Shown: positions 32,998-39,984 of the stretch, one piece after another
How positions within the stretch are numbered: position 1 is the first letter of the stretch
Layout of the letters: every line of letters starts with the position of its first letter
Assembly (NCBI RefSeq): GCF_008327685.1
Contig: NZ_BDDE01000016.1
Coordinates: 1-64,000, forward strand
Direction of reading: 5' to 3'
Source of the DNA: Actinomadura sp. K4S16
GTDB taxonomy: Bacteria > Actinomycetota > Actinomycetes > Streptosporangiales > Streptosporangiaceae
Length of the DNA stretch: 64,000 nucleotides
Notes under the pieces: generated by a model
What the model was told of the DNA's origin: nothing
The model's database searches: none
Seen by the model: the letters and a program-made list of their open reading frames with translations, nothing else
Program-made: the position numbers and the translations under genes

Positions 32998-34449
32998 ATG
33001 ACCGCAGCAGACCTCAACGCCAAGGCGACGGCGCGGCCGGCCACGGCGACGACCCCGGGGTGGGCCGCGCTGCTCGCCGCGTCGATCGGCCAGTTCCTCG
33101 TCGTCCTCGACATCTCCGTCGTCAACGTCGCCCTGCCGCACATCCGCGAGGGCCTCGGGCTCGGCGTCACCGGCCTGCAGTGGGTCGTCAACGCCTACAT
33201 GCTGGCCTTCGCCGGGTTCCTCCTCCTCGGCGGGCGCGCCGCCGACCTCTACGGCCGCAAGCGCGTCTTCCTCGCCGGCCTCGGCCTGTTCACCCTTGCC
33301 AGCCTCGCCGGCGGGTTCGCGCAGGACGGCGCCATGCTGGTCACGGCCCGCGCGTTCCAGGGCCTCGGCGCGGCGGTCCTCGCGCCCGTCACGCTGTCGC
33401 TCGTCACCGCGACGTTCCCCGAGGGCCCCGCCCGGACGAAGGCGATCGCGACGTGGACGGCCGTCGGCACCGCGGGCGGCGCGACCGGCGGCCTCGTCGG
33501 CGGGCTGCTGACCGACTACCTGAGCTGGCGCTGGGTGCTGCTGATCAACGTCCCGGTCGGCGCGGTCCTCGCCGTGATCGCCGCCCGCTGGCTGCGCGCC
33601 GAGCGCGAGACGGCCGGGCGCCGCCGCCTCGACCTGCCCGGCGCCGTCCTCGTCACCGCGGGCGTGGGGCTGCTCGCGTTCGGCATCGGCGAGATCGGCG
33701 ACCACGGCTGGAGGGGCGTGCTCCCGCTCGGCGCGGGCGTCGTCCTGCTCGCCGCGTTCGTCGCGGTCGAGTCGCGGGCCCCCGAGCCGCTCGTCCAGCT
33801 GCGGCTGTTCCGGCTGCGCAGCGTCGCGGTCGGCAACCTCGCGACCCTCGTCGCGACGATGGCGGGCTTCGCGCTCTGGTACTTCCTGTCGCTCTACATG
33901 CAGAACGTCCTGCACTACAGCGCGGTCCGCACCGGCCTGTCGTTCCTCCCGCACACGGCGGGGATCATCCTCGGGTCGCGGCTCGCGCCGCCGCTGATGG
34001 CGCGGCTCGGCGTCCGGCGCCTCGCCGGCGTCGGCGGGCTCCTGGCCGCGGCCGGGTTCGCCTGGCAGAGCCTCGTGCTGGACGCCGATGGAACGTTCCT
34101 CACCGCGATCCTCGGACCGGGCGCGACCATGGCCTTCGGCTTCGGCCTCCTGATGACGCCGCTGGTGGAGGCCTCGACCAGCGGGGTGCCCTCCGCCGAG
34201 GCGGGCGCGGTCGCGGGCGTCGTCAACACCTCCCGCACGATCGGCGGCGCGATCGGGCTCACCGTCCTCGGCACCACCGCCGCGCACGCCGGGCCGGACC
34301 TCGTGGACGGCTACTCGGCCGCGTTCGTGGTCGCGGCCGACATCACGGCGGTCGGCACCGCCATCGTCCCGTTCCTGCCGCGGCCCCGCGCCGAGGAGGA
34401 GGCCGAACAGCGCCGGCGGCCTCAGCCGGAGGCGGACGCCGTCGCGTGA
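32998..34449 (+). CDS. MFS drug exporter, DHA2 (EmrB/QacA) type
   Basis: 483 residues and about 14 hydrophobic segments. N-terminal FLVVLDISVVNVALPHI is the classic DHA2 start (motif D1), GGRAADLYGRKRVFLAG is motif A, and TAVGTAGGATGGLVGGLLTD is motif C of antiporters. Expected to pump drugs or metabolites out by proton exchange. The C-terminal tail (RPRAEEEAEQRRRPQPEAD) is cytoplasmic. No regulator is adjacent. It differs from the 6572 transporter by a shorter last loop. Confidence 0.9.
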   Translation: MTAADLNAKATARPATATTPGWAALLAASIGQFLVVLDISVVNVALPHIREGLGLGVTGLQWVVNAYMLAFAGFLLLGGRAADLYGRKRVFLAGLGLFTLASLAGGFAQDGAMLVTARAFQGLGAAVLAPVTLSLVTATFPEGPARTKAIATWTAVGTAGGATGGLVGGLLTDYLSWRWVLLINVPVGAVLAVIAARWLRAERETAGRRRLDLPGAVLVTAGVGLLAFGIGEIGDHGWRGVLPLGAGVVLLAAFVAVESRAPEPLVQLRLFRLRSVAVGNLATLVATMAGFALWYFLSLYMQNVLHYSAVRTGLSFLPHTAGIILGSRLAPPLMARLGVRRLAGVGGLLAAAGFAWQSLVLDADGTFLTAILGPGATMAFGFGLLMTPLVEASTSGVPSAEAGAVAGVVNTSRTIGGAIGLTVLGTTAAHAGPDLVDGYSAAFVVAADITAVGTAIVPFLPRPRAEEEAEQRRRPQPEADAVA

Positions 34450-34568
34450 CGGACGGCGCCGACCGCGACGACCGCCCACACGAGGCCCGCGAGGTGCAGC
34501 CCGACCGCTACGATCCCGGTCGCCATGACCTCGGCGCCCCATGGGTTCTTCGCCCGATGCTCGCCCAC
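34422..34568 (-). CDS. Possible small single-span membrane protein
   Basis: A 48-residue frame, GTG at 34568 to TGA at 34422: NPWGAEVMATGIVAVGLHLA then GLVWAVVAVGAVRH. It has a single hydrophobic span flanked by charged ends. It overlaps the last 28 bases of the MFS gene antisense. The pattern looks like a real small membrane protein, but there is no clear ribosome site. Confidence 0.35.
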   Translation of the reverse strand: MGEHRAKNPWGAEVMATGIVAVGLHLAGLVWAVVAVGAVRHATASASG

Positions 34569-34625
34569 GGAACCACTATGGCCGCCGCACCGGGGGCGGG
34601 CCAGTCGGCGGACAAAGGCGCCGGA

Positions 34626-34665
34626 AAACAGAACGGGCGCACCGGAAGGCGCGCCCGTTTCTGTC
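34626..34665. terminator. Terminator hairpin between converging genes
   Basis: AACGGGCGC (34632-34640) pairs with GCGCCCGTT (34651-34659), extended by flanking ACAG/CTGT with one bulge. The plus-strand side ends in TTTCTGT. It probably serves the MFS gene. Confidence 0.65.
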
Positions 34666-34751
34666 GAAAGCGAGGAAAGCGAAAGGGCTGGTTATCATCT
34701 GAAAGTATGAGAAGGAAGCCCCTTCATGGCCTCGCACATCGACCTTAGCAG

Positions 34752-36944
34752 TCAGGCCGGGACAAGGTCACCCAGATTCTCCGGCGTGTAGACCATCGAG
34801 TCCTCGTGCAGGCCCTCCGGGCGTTCCAGGCCGATGAACGTGACCGGTCCGCCGGGCGCCGTGCCGTCCCAGAGGGTGGTCTTCTCGGCGCCGAGGAGGT
34901 CCATCAGGTAGCGGACGGTCAGGAAGCGGCGCTCCACGATCCCGCGCAGCAGCATCGAGGTCGTCACCCGGTTGTTCTCCACCCGGTTGAAGTTCGTCCC
35001 GCCCTTGAGGTGCAGGTGCAGCCACTTGGCGCTCCACCGGCCGTCGTCGCCGCGCAGGAACACCAGCGGGAGCGCGACCCGACCGGGCCCGCGCAGTTCC
35101 GACTTCATCCGGACGGTCCGCGCCTCGAACGGGCGGCCCTTCTGCTCCGCGTCGCGCAGCATGAACCCGAAGAACGACTCCTCGACGTCCTCGAAGCCCT
35201 CCCCGCAGTAGATGTTCACCTGCGGCACGATGAACCGCGCCTTGACCTTGGCCAGGGTCAGGTTGATGAACTCCGAGGCGCCTTCGGGGGCGTCGGTGAT
35301 ATCGCCGGAATGCTCTCCCGCCACGCTCGTGAGGTTGGTGTAGGACAGCCATTCCGGGTTGTCGTAGTCGTCATCGAGCATGAGCGCGGAAAGGTCGAAG
35401 TCCGTCCGCGTCTCGTGCTGCCGCCAGTAGACGAAGAACCGCAGCAGGGCGCCGTCGACGGGCGACATCGAGCCGCGCGGCAGGACGCCGAGGCCGTTCC
35501 CGGCGGCCTTCCCGCTGAGCGGCAGCGCGACGTCGAGCGCGTCCGGGGCGACGACGAGGTGCCCGACGGAGGGGAGCCGGCCGCGGATCTCCTCGTCCAG
35601 CAGCGCCGAGAGCCGCTCCACCGCGGCGGTGTCCAGAGGCGGGCGGGTGTCGGGCATGGCCACGCCGAGGCCGAGCCGGTTGGCGAACAGCCGCGTCCCC
35701 CCGGTCTCGGCGGCGCGGTTCAGCAGGTGCTCCCGCACCGACAGCAGCACCCGTCCCGACACGCGGCCGGCCACCGACTCGGCCGTCTTGAGCACCGCGT
35801 CCTGGGAGTCCGGCGCGAGGCGCAGCAGCCGGTCCAGGGACCGGAACAGCATCCCGGGCGCGCCCGCCGCCACGCGCGCGGCGCCCGTGACGTCCCCGGA
35901 CGCCAGGCGCGCCTCGAAGCGCGCCGCGAACGACGGCGCCTTCTTCTCGCCGCGCGCGACCGCGAACACGTCCGCCGCCCCCGCCCACTTCGGGTACTCG
36001 TGCGGGTGGAGCCGCTCGCCGAGCCGCTTCCACGGCTCGCGCCAGGCGGCGACGTCGCCGAGCTTGCCGGGGTCGTCGCGGACCACGCCGTCGAGCGCGG
36101 CGAGCAGCGCCCGGCGCGTGGGACGCGGCATCGACGCGAACCGCGTGGGCTCCTGGAGGGTCACGTCGCCGTCCGACAGCGCGCACGCCAGGCGCAGCAC
36201 GTCGGTGACCGTGTCGACGAGCGGCTCGGCGCCGAGCGCCAGGCGGACCCGGTTGATGACGGCGCGGTTCTCCCGGACGGGGATCCGCTCCGGGTGCGGG
36301 CCGGAGGTGTGGTGCGCGGCGAGCTTCCCGAGCGTCTCGAGGTCCTCTTCCCCCAGCGGGGTGGTGCTCTCCGCAAGGCGCAGATAGAGCTCCGCGGCCT
36401 CCTCGTCGAGGCCGCGCCCGAGGTGCAGGACGGTCACCCGGTCGCTCGCGGCGGCGACCAGTTCGTCCTGCGCGGCCAGCATCTCCTCGTAGGTGTGCTG
36501 GTAGCGGCCGTAGCCCTTGAGCGTCAGCAGGTCGAGAACGCCGCCTCGCAGCGACTCGCGCGCCGCCGGTGCGAGGTCGGCGTCCTGCATCGTCTCGTGA
36601 AGGAGCCCGAGCCAGAAGTCCAGGGTGTCGGGCACGTTGCGGGGGAAGTCGCGGAAGTAGGAGTTGTGCCGGACGTGGTCGCCCGCCATGTCGCGGACGG
36701 TCGCGAGCGTCCGCACCGCGAGGCTCCGGACGGTCTGCTCCGAGAGCCCCGACAGCGCGCGCAGGACGTCCCCCGACAGCTTGAAGCCGGCCGACATCAG
36801 CGCGGCGTCGAACTGCCGCGCCACCGCCGCCCCTTCTCCGGACGGGCCGGAGGGCGCGGGAATGCGATGCGTGTTCCGGACGACCAATGCCTCAAGCCAG
36901 ATGTTCACCGCGCCATGGTGACAGAGCACCATAAATTCCCGCAC
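34752..36944 (-). CDS. Large protein with TerD-like C-terminal domain
   Basis: 730 residues. The first 450 are helical with many Leu/Ala/Arg repeats and no recognised domain (YGRYQHTYEEMLAAQDELV). The section about 480-670 resembles TerD: DFDLSALMLDDDYDNPEWLS, VAGEHSGDITDAPEGASEFI, VPQVNIYCGEGFEDVEESF, EARTVRMKSELRGPGRVALP, with acidic residues that could bind calcium. It resembles the SCO0854-type stress-linked proteins of actinomycetes, though no RING cysteines are seen here. Function unknown. Start uncertain: GTG 36944 has no clear ribosome site and a GTG 12 codons on fits as well. Confidence 0.7.
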   Translation of the reverse strand: MREFMVLCHHGAVNIWLEALVVRNTHRIPAPSGPSGEGAAVARQFDAALMSAGFKLSGDVLRALSGLSEQTVRSLAVRTLATVRDMAGDHVRHNSYFRDFPRNVPDTLDFWLGLLHETMQDADLAPAARESLRGGVLDLLTLKGYGRYQHTYEEMLAAQDELVAAASDRVTVLHLGRGLDEEAAELYLRLAESTTPLGEEDLETLGKLAAHHTSGPHPERIPVRENRAVINRVRLALGAEPLVDTVTDVLRLACALSDGDVTLQEPTRFASMPRPTRRALLAALDGVVRDDPGKLGDVAAWREPWKRLGERLHPHEYPKWAGAADVFAVARGEKKAPSFAARFEARLASGDVTGAARVAAGAPGMLFRSLDRLLRLAPDSQDAVLKTAESVAGRVSGRVLLSVREHLLNRAAETGGTRLFANRLGLGVAMPDTRPPLDTAAVERLSALLDEEIRGRLPSVGHLVVAPDALDVALPLSGKAAGNGLGVLPRGSMSPVDGALLRFFVYWRQHETRTDFDLSALMLDDDYDNPEWLSYTNLTSVAGEHSGDITDAPEGASEFINLTLAKVKARFIVPQVNIYCGEGFEDVEESFFGFMLRDAEQKGRPFEARTVRMKSELRGPGRVALPLVFLRGDDGRWSAKWLHLHLKGGTNFNRVENNRVTTSMLLRGIVERRFLTVRYLMDLLGAEKTTLWDGTAPGGPVTFIGLERPEGLHEDSMVYTPENLGDLVPA

Positions 36945-36980
36945 GTCATTAACTTCTTCGCGGTCAATTGACCGTTCGGA

Positions 36981-38252
36981 TCAGGACGCGAGTGCGTGCT
37001 GCTCCATCCGCGTATCCGGTGCGGTCGAGCGGGCGAGGCGCCTTCCCAGCCTTTGCGCGGGCGCCTCGATCCAGCGCTGCGAGGCCCAGCTGACCGCGAT
37101 CAGCACGAGCAGGAAGAACGCGAGGCCGGCCGGGTCCTCGCGTCCGGAGACGTCGAAGAACTGCGCCGCCACCATCAGCAGCAGCGGATGCAGGAGGTAC
37201 ACCGAGAAGCTGATGGTGCCGAGACCGGTCGCCCATGCGGGGAAGCGCCGGTGCCGCAGCCGCCAGGCCGCCGCGAACGTCGCGGCCGCCGCCAGTACCG
37301 CGCCGCACCAGACGAGCTGGGCGTTCCGGCCGTAGGGGGCCGCGTTCCACGTCCCGGCGGCGAGCGCGCCCGTCAGGACCGCGGCGCACGTCGCTCCGGC
37401 CGCGCGCCGCGTCATCTGGCCGTGCTCGGCGTGGTGCACGGCGGTGCCCGTGAACATGGCCGCCAGCATGAGCAGGCCCTCCCAGGCGCCGACGCGCCCG
37501 TTGACCGAGACCAGCGCGAGGGCGAGCAGCCCGCCGAGCAGCCCGCCCGCGATCCGCGGCGCGGGGCGCCGGGACGACGCCGCCGGGATCGCCACCGCCA
37601 GCGCTGCCACCGTCACCGCGACCACCGGGCCCGTGCCCGCGGTGCGCGACAGCAGGGCCGCGGGGGCGTACGCACCCGTCAGCAGCCCGGTCGCCGTCAG
37701 CGCGACCGCCACCAGCGCGACCACCGCGAGGACGACGGCGGCCGGCGCCGACCGGCGGCTCCCGCCGACCACGAACAGCGCGACGACCAGCAGGTAGAAG
37801 GCCATCTCGTAGGACAGCGTCCACAGCACGTTCATCGCGTTCGGGACGTTCAGGACGTCCTGCAGCATCGTCGCGTGCGCCAGGACGGCCGTCGCGGGGG
37901 AGTACTCCTCCAGGCCCGCCCTGAGCCCGAGCACGCCCAGCAGGAACGGCAGGACGGCGAGGAAGCACGTCACGGCCAGCAGGGGGTAGATGCGGAAGAA
38001 GCGGCCGACCCAGAATCCCCGCACGCTGCCGCGCCGCTCCAGCGAGGCGGGCACGATGTACCCGCTGACCAGGAAGAACACCAGCACGCCGAAGAGGCCG
38101 GGATCGAACCAGTCGGCGATCCGCACCCGGAGGTCGGGCAGGTACACGTAGCTGGCGTGGTGCACCGCCACCGCCAGGGCCGCGGCCCCCCGCAGCGCAT
38201 CGAGCCACCCAAGTCTGGACGATGCGGGGGAAACCCCCAAGGCGGGAAGCAT
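36981..38252 (-). CDS. Acyltransferase family 3 membrane protein
   Basis: 423 residues with about ten hydrophobic segments. It opens LGWLDALRGAAALAVAVHHA, the family's catalytic R/H region, followed by FFLVSGYIVPASLERRG and GRFFRIYPLL. The C-terminal ISFSVYLLHPLLL fits too. Such enzymes transfer acetyl or similar groups to sugars of the envelope, exopolysaccharides or antibiotics. Substrate unknown. Its stop lies 36 bases from the TerD-like gene start, so co-transcription is possible. Confidence 0.9.
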   Translation of the reverse strand: MLPALGVSPASSRLGWLDALRGAAALAVAVHHASYVYLPDLRVRIADWFDPGLFGVLVFFLVSGYIVPASLERRGSVRGFWVGRFFRIYPLLAVTCFLAVLPFLLGVLGLRAGLEEYSPATAVLAHATMLQDVLNVPNAMNVLWTLSYEMAFYLLVVALFVVGGSRRSAPAAVVLAVVALVAVALTATGLLTGAYAPAALLSRTAGTGPVVAVTVAALAVAIPAASSRRPAPRIAGGLLGGLLALALVSVNGRVGAWEGLLMLAAMFTGTAVHHAEHGQMTRRAAGATCAAVLTGALAAGTWNAAPYGRNAQLVWCGAVLAAAATFAAAWRLRHRRFPAWATGLGTISFSVYLLHPLLLMVAAQFFDVSGREDPAGLAFFLLVLIAVSWASQRWIEAPAQRLGRRLARSTAPDTRMEQHALAS

Positions 38253-38383
38253 TCCGACAGAGTAGTAGCTCTTACCTCATCTCTACCATCGAACTCAGGT
38301 CTTCCCTGAAACGCATATCTGCCGTGAAATGGACGAGAACGGTTTCCTGTGCGTCGCCCGAAAAGTGGCGGTTTGGAGGGCCA

Positions 38384-38911
38384 ATGCCTGCGATCACGCA
38401 CCGCTCGACCGGAGAACCCGCGATCAAGTCGCGTTTCCTTTCGCACGGCACGCTCAAGATCACTGATGTGGCGGCGACCCGGCGCTTCTACGAGGAGATC
38501 CTCGGCCTCGAGGTCGTCCAGCCGATGGTGGCGGTGCTCTACGCAAGGCTCGGCGGCGACCACACGTACGTGTGCGTGGAGTCCAAGCCCGACCGCCCCG
38601 ACATGCCGCTGCTCTACCACAACGGGATCGACGTGGGCAGCGACGGCGAGGTGGACGACGCCTACCGCCGGATCGCGGAAGTGGCCGAGGAGTACGGGGT
38701 CAAGGAGCTCAACAAGCCCGTCCGCCAGCACGGGGTCTACTCCTTCTACCTCAAGGACCTCGACGGCAACTGGTGGGAGATCGGCCACCTGCCGCCCGGC
38801 GGCTACCGGTTCCGGTTCACCGACGCGCGCAACGACCTCACCGGCCGCACCGACCTCACCCCGCAGGAGGCGAAGGACGTCTTCCTGAACCCGGTCATCG
38901 AGGCCGACTGA
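38384..38911 (+). CDS. VOC (glyoxalase/dioxygenase) family protein
   Basis: 175 residues. Start ATG 38384 has GGAGGG four bases upstream; the frame is open further but unsupported. The fold is vicinal-oxygen-chelate: FLSHGTLKITDVAATRRFYE (first metal His), GLEVVQPMVAVLYARLGGDH, then GVYSFYLKDLDGNWWEIGH (Glu ligand). This resembles ring-cleavage dioxygenases more than glyoxalase I. Substrate unknown. It is divergent from the acyltransferase; no catabolic neighbours. Confidence 0.85.
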   Translation: MPAITHRSTGEPAIKSRFLSHGTLKITDVAATRRFYEEILGLEVVQPMVAVLYARLGGDHTYVCVESKPDRPDMPLLYHNGIDVGSDGEVDDAYRRIAEVAEEYGVKELNKPVRQHGVYSFYLKDLDGNWWEIGHLPPGGYRFRFTDARNDLTGRTDLTPQEAKDVFLNPVIEAD

Positions 38912-38974
38912 TCCCGCCGGGCCCCTGGCCCCCGGCGGTGGGTAGCCCCGGGGCGCCTGGGGACGATGGGGAAC

Positions 38975-39643
38975 ATGACGACCGATGAGAGCCGCACGAC
39001 GCTGCCGCTGAGCCCGGACGAGCTGCTGACCACCACGCGCACCGTGCGCAGGCGCCTCGACCTCGACCGCCCCGTCCCCATGGAACTCGTCCGCGAGTGC
39101 CTGGAGATCGCCGTCCAGGCGCCGAGCGGCAGCAACCGGCAGGGCTGGCAGTGGATCGTCGTCACCGACCCCGCCACGCGCGCCGCGATCGGCGAGCACT
39201 ACCGGCGCGCGTTCGAGGCCTACGCGCAGGCGGGCGGCGCCGGCGCCGCCCGCTACCAGGACGATCCGGAACGCGCCGAGGTCCAGCGCCGCGTAGGGGA
39301 GAGCGCCGCCCACCTGGCCGAGCGCATGGGAGACGTGCCGGTCCTGGTGATCCCGTGCCTGCACGTGCCCGGCGGGCGGCTGGCGGAGGGCAACCAGGCG
39401 GGCCTGTGGGGCTCGCTGCTGCCCGCCGTCTGGAACTACGCGCTCGCGGCCCGGGCCCGGGGGCTCGGCACCGCGTGGACGTCCCTTCACCTGATGTACG
39501 AGCGGGAGGTCGCCGAGCTGCTCGGCCTGCCCGAGGACGTCCGCCAGGGCGCGCTCATCCCCACCGCCTACTACACCGGCGACACCTTCCGTCCGGCCCC
39601 GCGGGTCCCGCTGGAGGAGATCCTCCACATCGACCGCTGGTGA
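38975..39643 (+). CDS. Nitroreductase family flavoprotein
   Basis: About 222 residues: LLTTTRTVRRRLDLDRPVPM, LEIAVQAPSGSNRQGWQWIV (FMN-binding RxxR and PSGSNRQ loop), GLWGSLLPAVWNYALAARAR, GLGTAWTSLHLMYEREV and GALIPTAYYTGDTF. These enzymes reduce nitro groups or quinones with NAD(P)H and FMN. An ATG at 38966 overlaps the GGGGA ribosome site, so the ATG at 38975 is used. It is 63 bases downstream of the VOC gene and may be co-transcribed. Confidence 0.88.
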   Translation: MTTDESRTTLPLSPDELLTTTRTVRRRLDLDRPVPMELVRECLEIAVQAPSGSNRQGWQWIVVTDPATRAAIGEHYRRAFEAYAQAGGAGAARYQDDPERAEVQRRVGESAAHLAERMGDVPVLVIPCLHVPGGRLAEGNQAGLWGSLLPAVWNYALAARARGLGTAWTSLHLMYEREVAELLGLPEDVRQGALIPTAYYTGDTFRPAPRVPLEEILHIDRW

Positions 39644-39685
39644 GCACGGCCCAACCGGGCACGCGCCCTGGCCATGCCCTTCGAG

Positions 39686-39719
39686 GCCGCGCCCGGGTCG
39701 CCCCCCGACCGGGCGCGGC
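39686..39719 (+). terminator. Terminator-like hairpin after the nitroreductase gene
   Basis: GCCGCGCCCGG (39686-39696) pairs with CCGGGCGCGGC (39709-39719), an 11-bp stem, followed by TCTTGCCTTATT. It likely ends the VOC-nitroreductase transcript. Confidence 0.65.
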
Positions 39720-39725
39720 TCTTGC

Positions 39726-39748
39726 CTTATTGGCGTAGTGCCAATAAG
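39726..39748. promoter_or_regulatory. Orphan palindrome CTTATTGGC-N5-GCCAATAAG
   Basis: A perfect 9-5-9 inverted repeat with AT-rich outer arms, between two convergent genes with no promoter nearby. It looks like a repressor operator, but neither flank offers a gene to control; a relic of a lost gene is possible. Confidence 0.5.
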
Positions 39749-39907
39749 CTGCCGAACAAGGCTTCAGGTCCTTGCCGGGAGACCCCGGCGGCCCCGCGTG
39801 ACCCCCGTCTACGCGCCAGACGCACGCGGGACCGCCGGTCCCCGCCCGTCGGGGAGGATGGCGCAGTCCCATGTCCGTCCTCGCGCGTCCTGATCCCGGG
39901 CATGGAA

Positions 39908-39947
39908 CAGGGCCGGCGCCGCGAGCGGGGCGGCGACGCCGGCCCTG
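39908..39947 (-). terminator. Terminator-like hairpin after the chitinase operon
   Basis: CAGGGCCGGCG (39908-39918) and CGCCGGCCCTG (39937-39947) form a perfect 11-bp stem with an 18-base GC loop, 38 bases after the last gene of the minus-strand chitinase operon. No T tract. Confidence 0.55.
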
Positions 39948-39984
39948 GGATCGGGGGCGGGTCCGGCTCAGGTCATCGAGCCGT

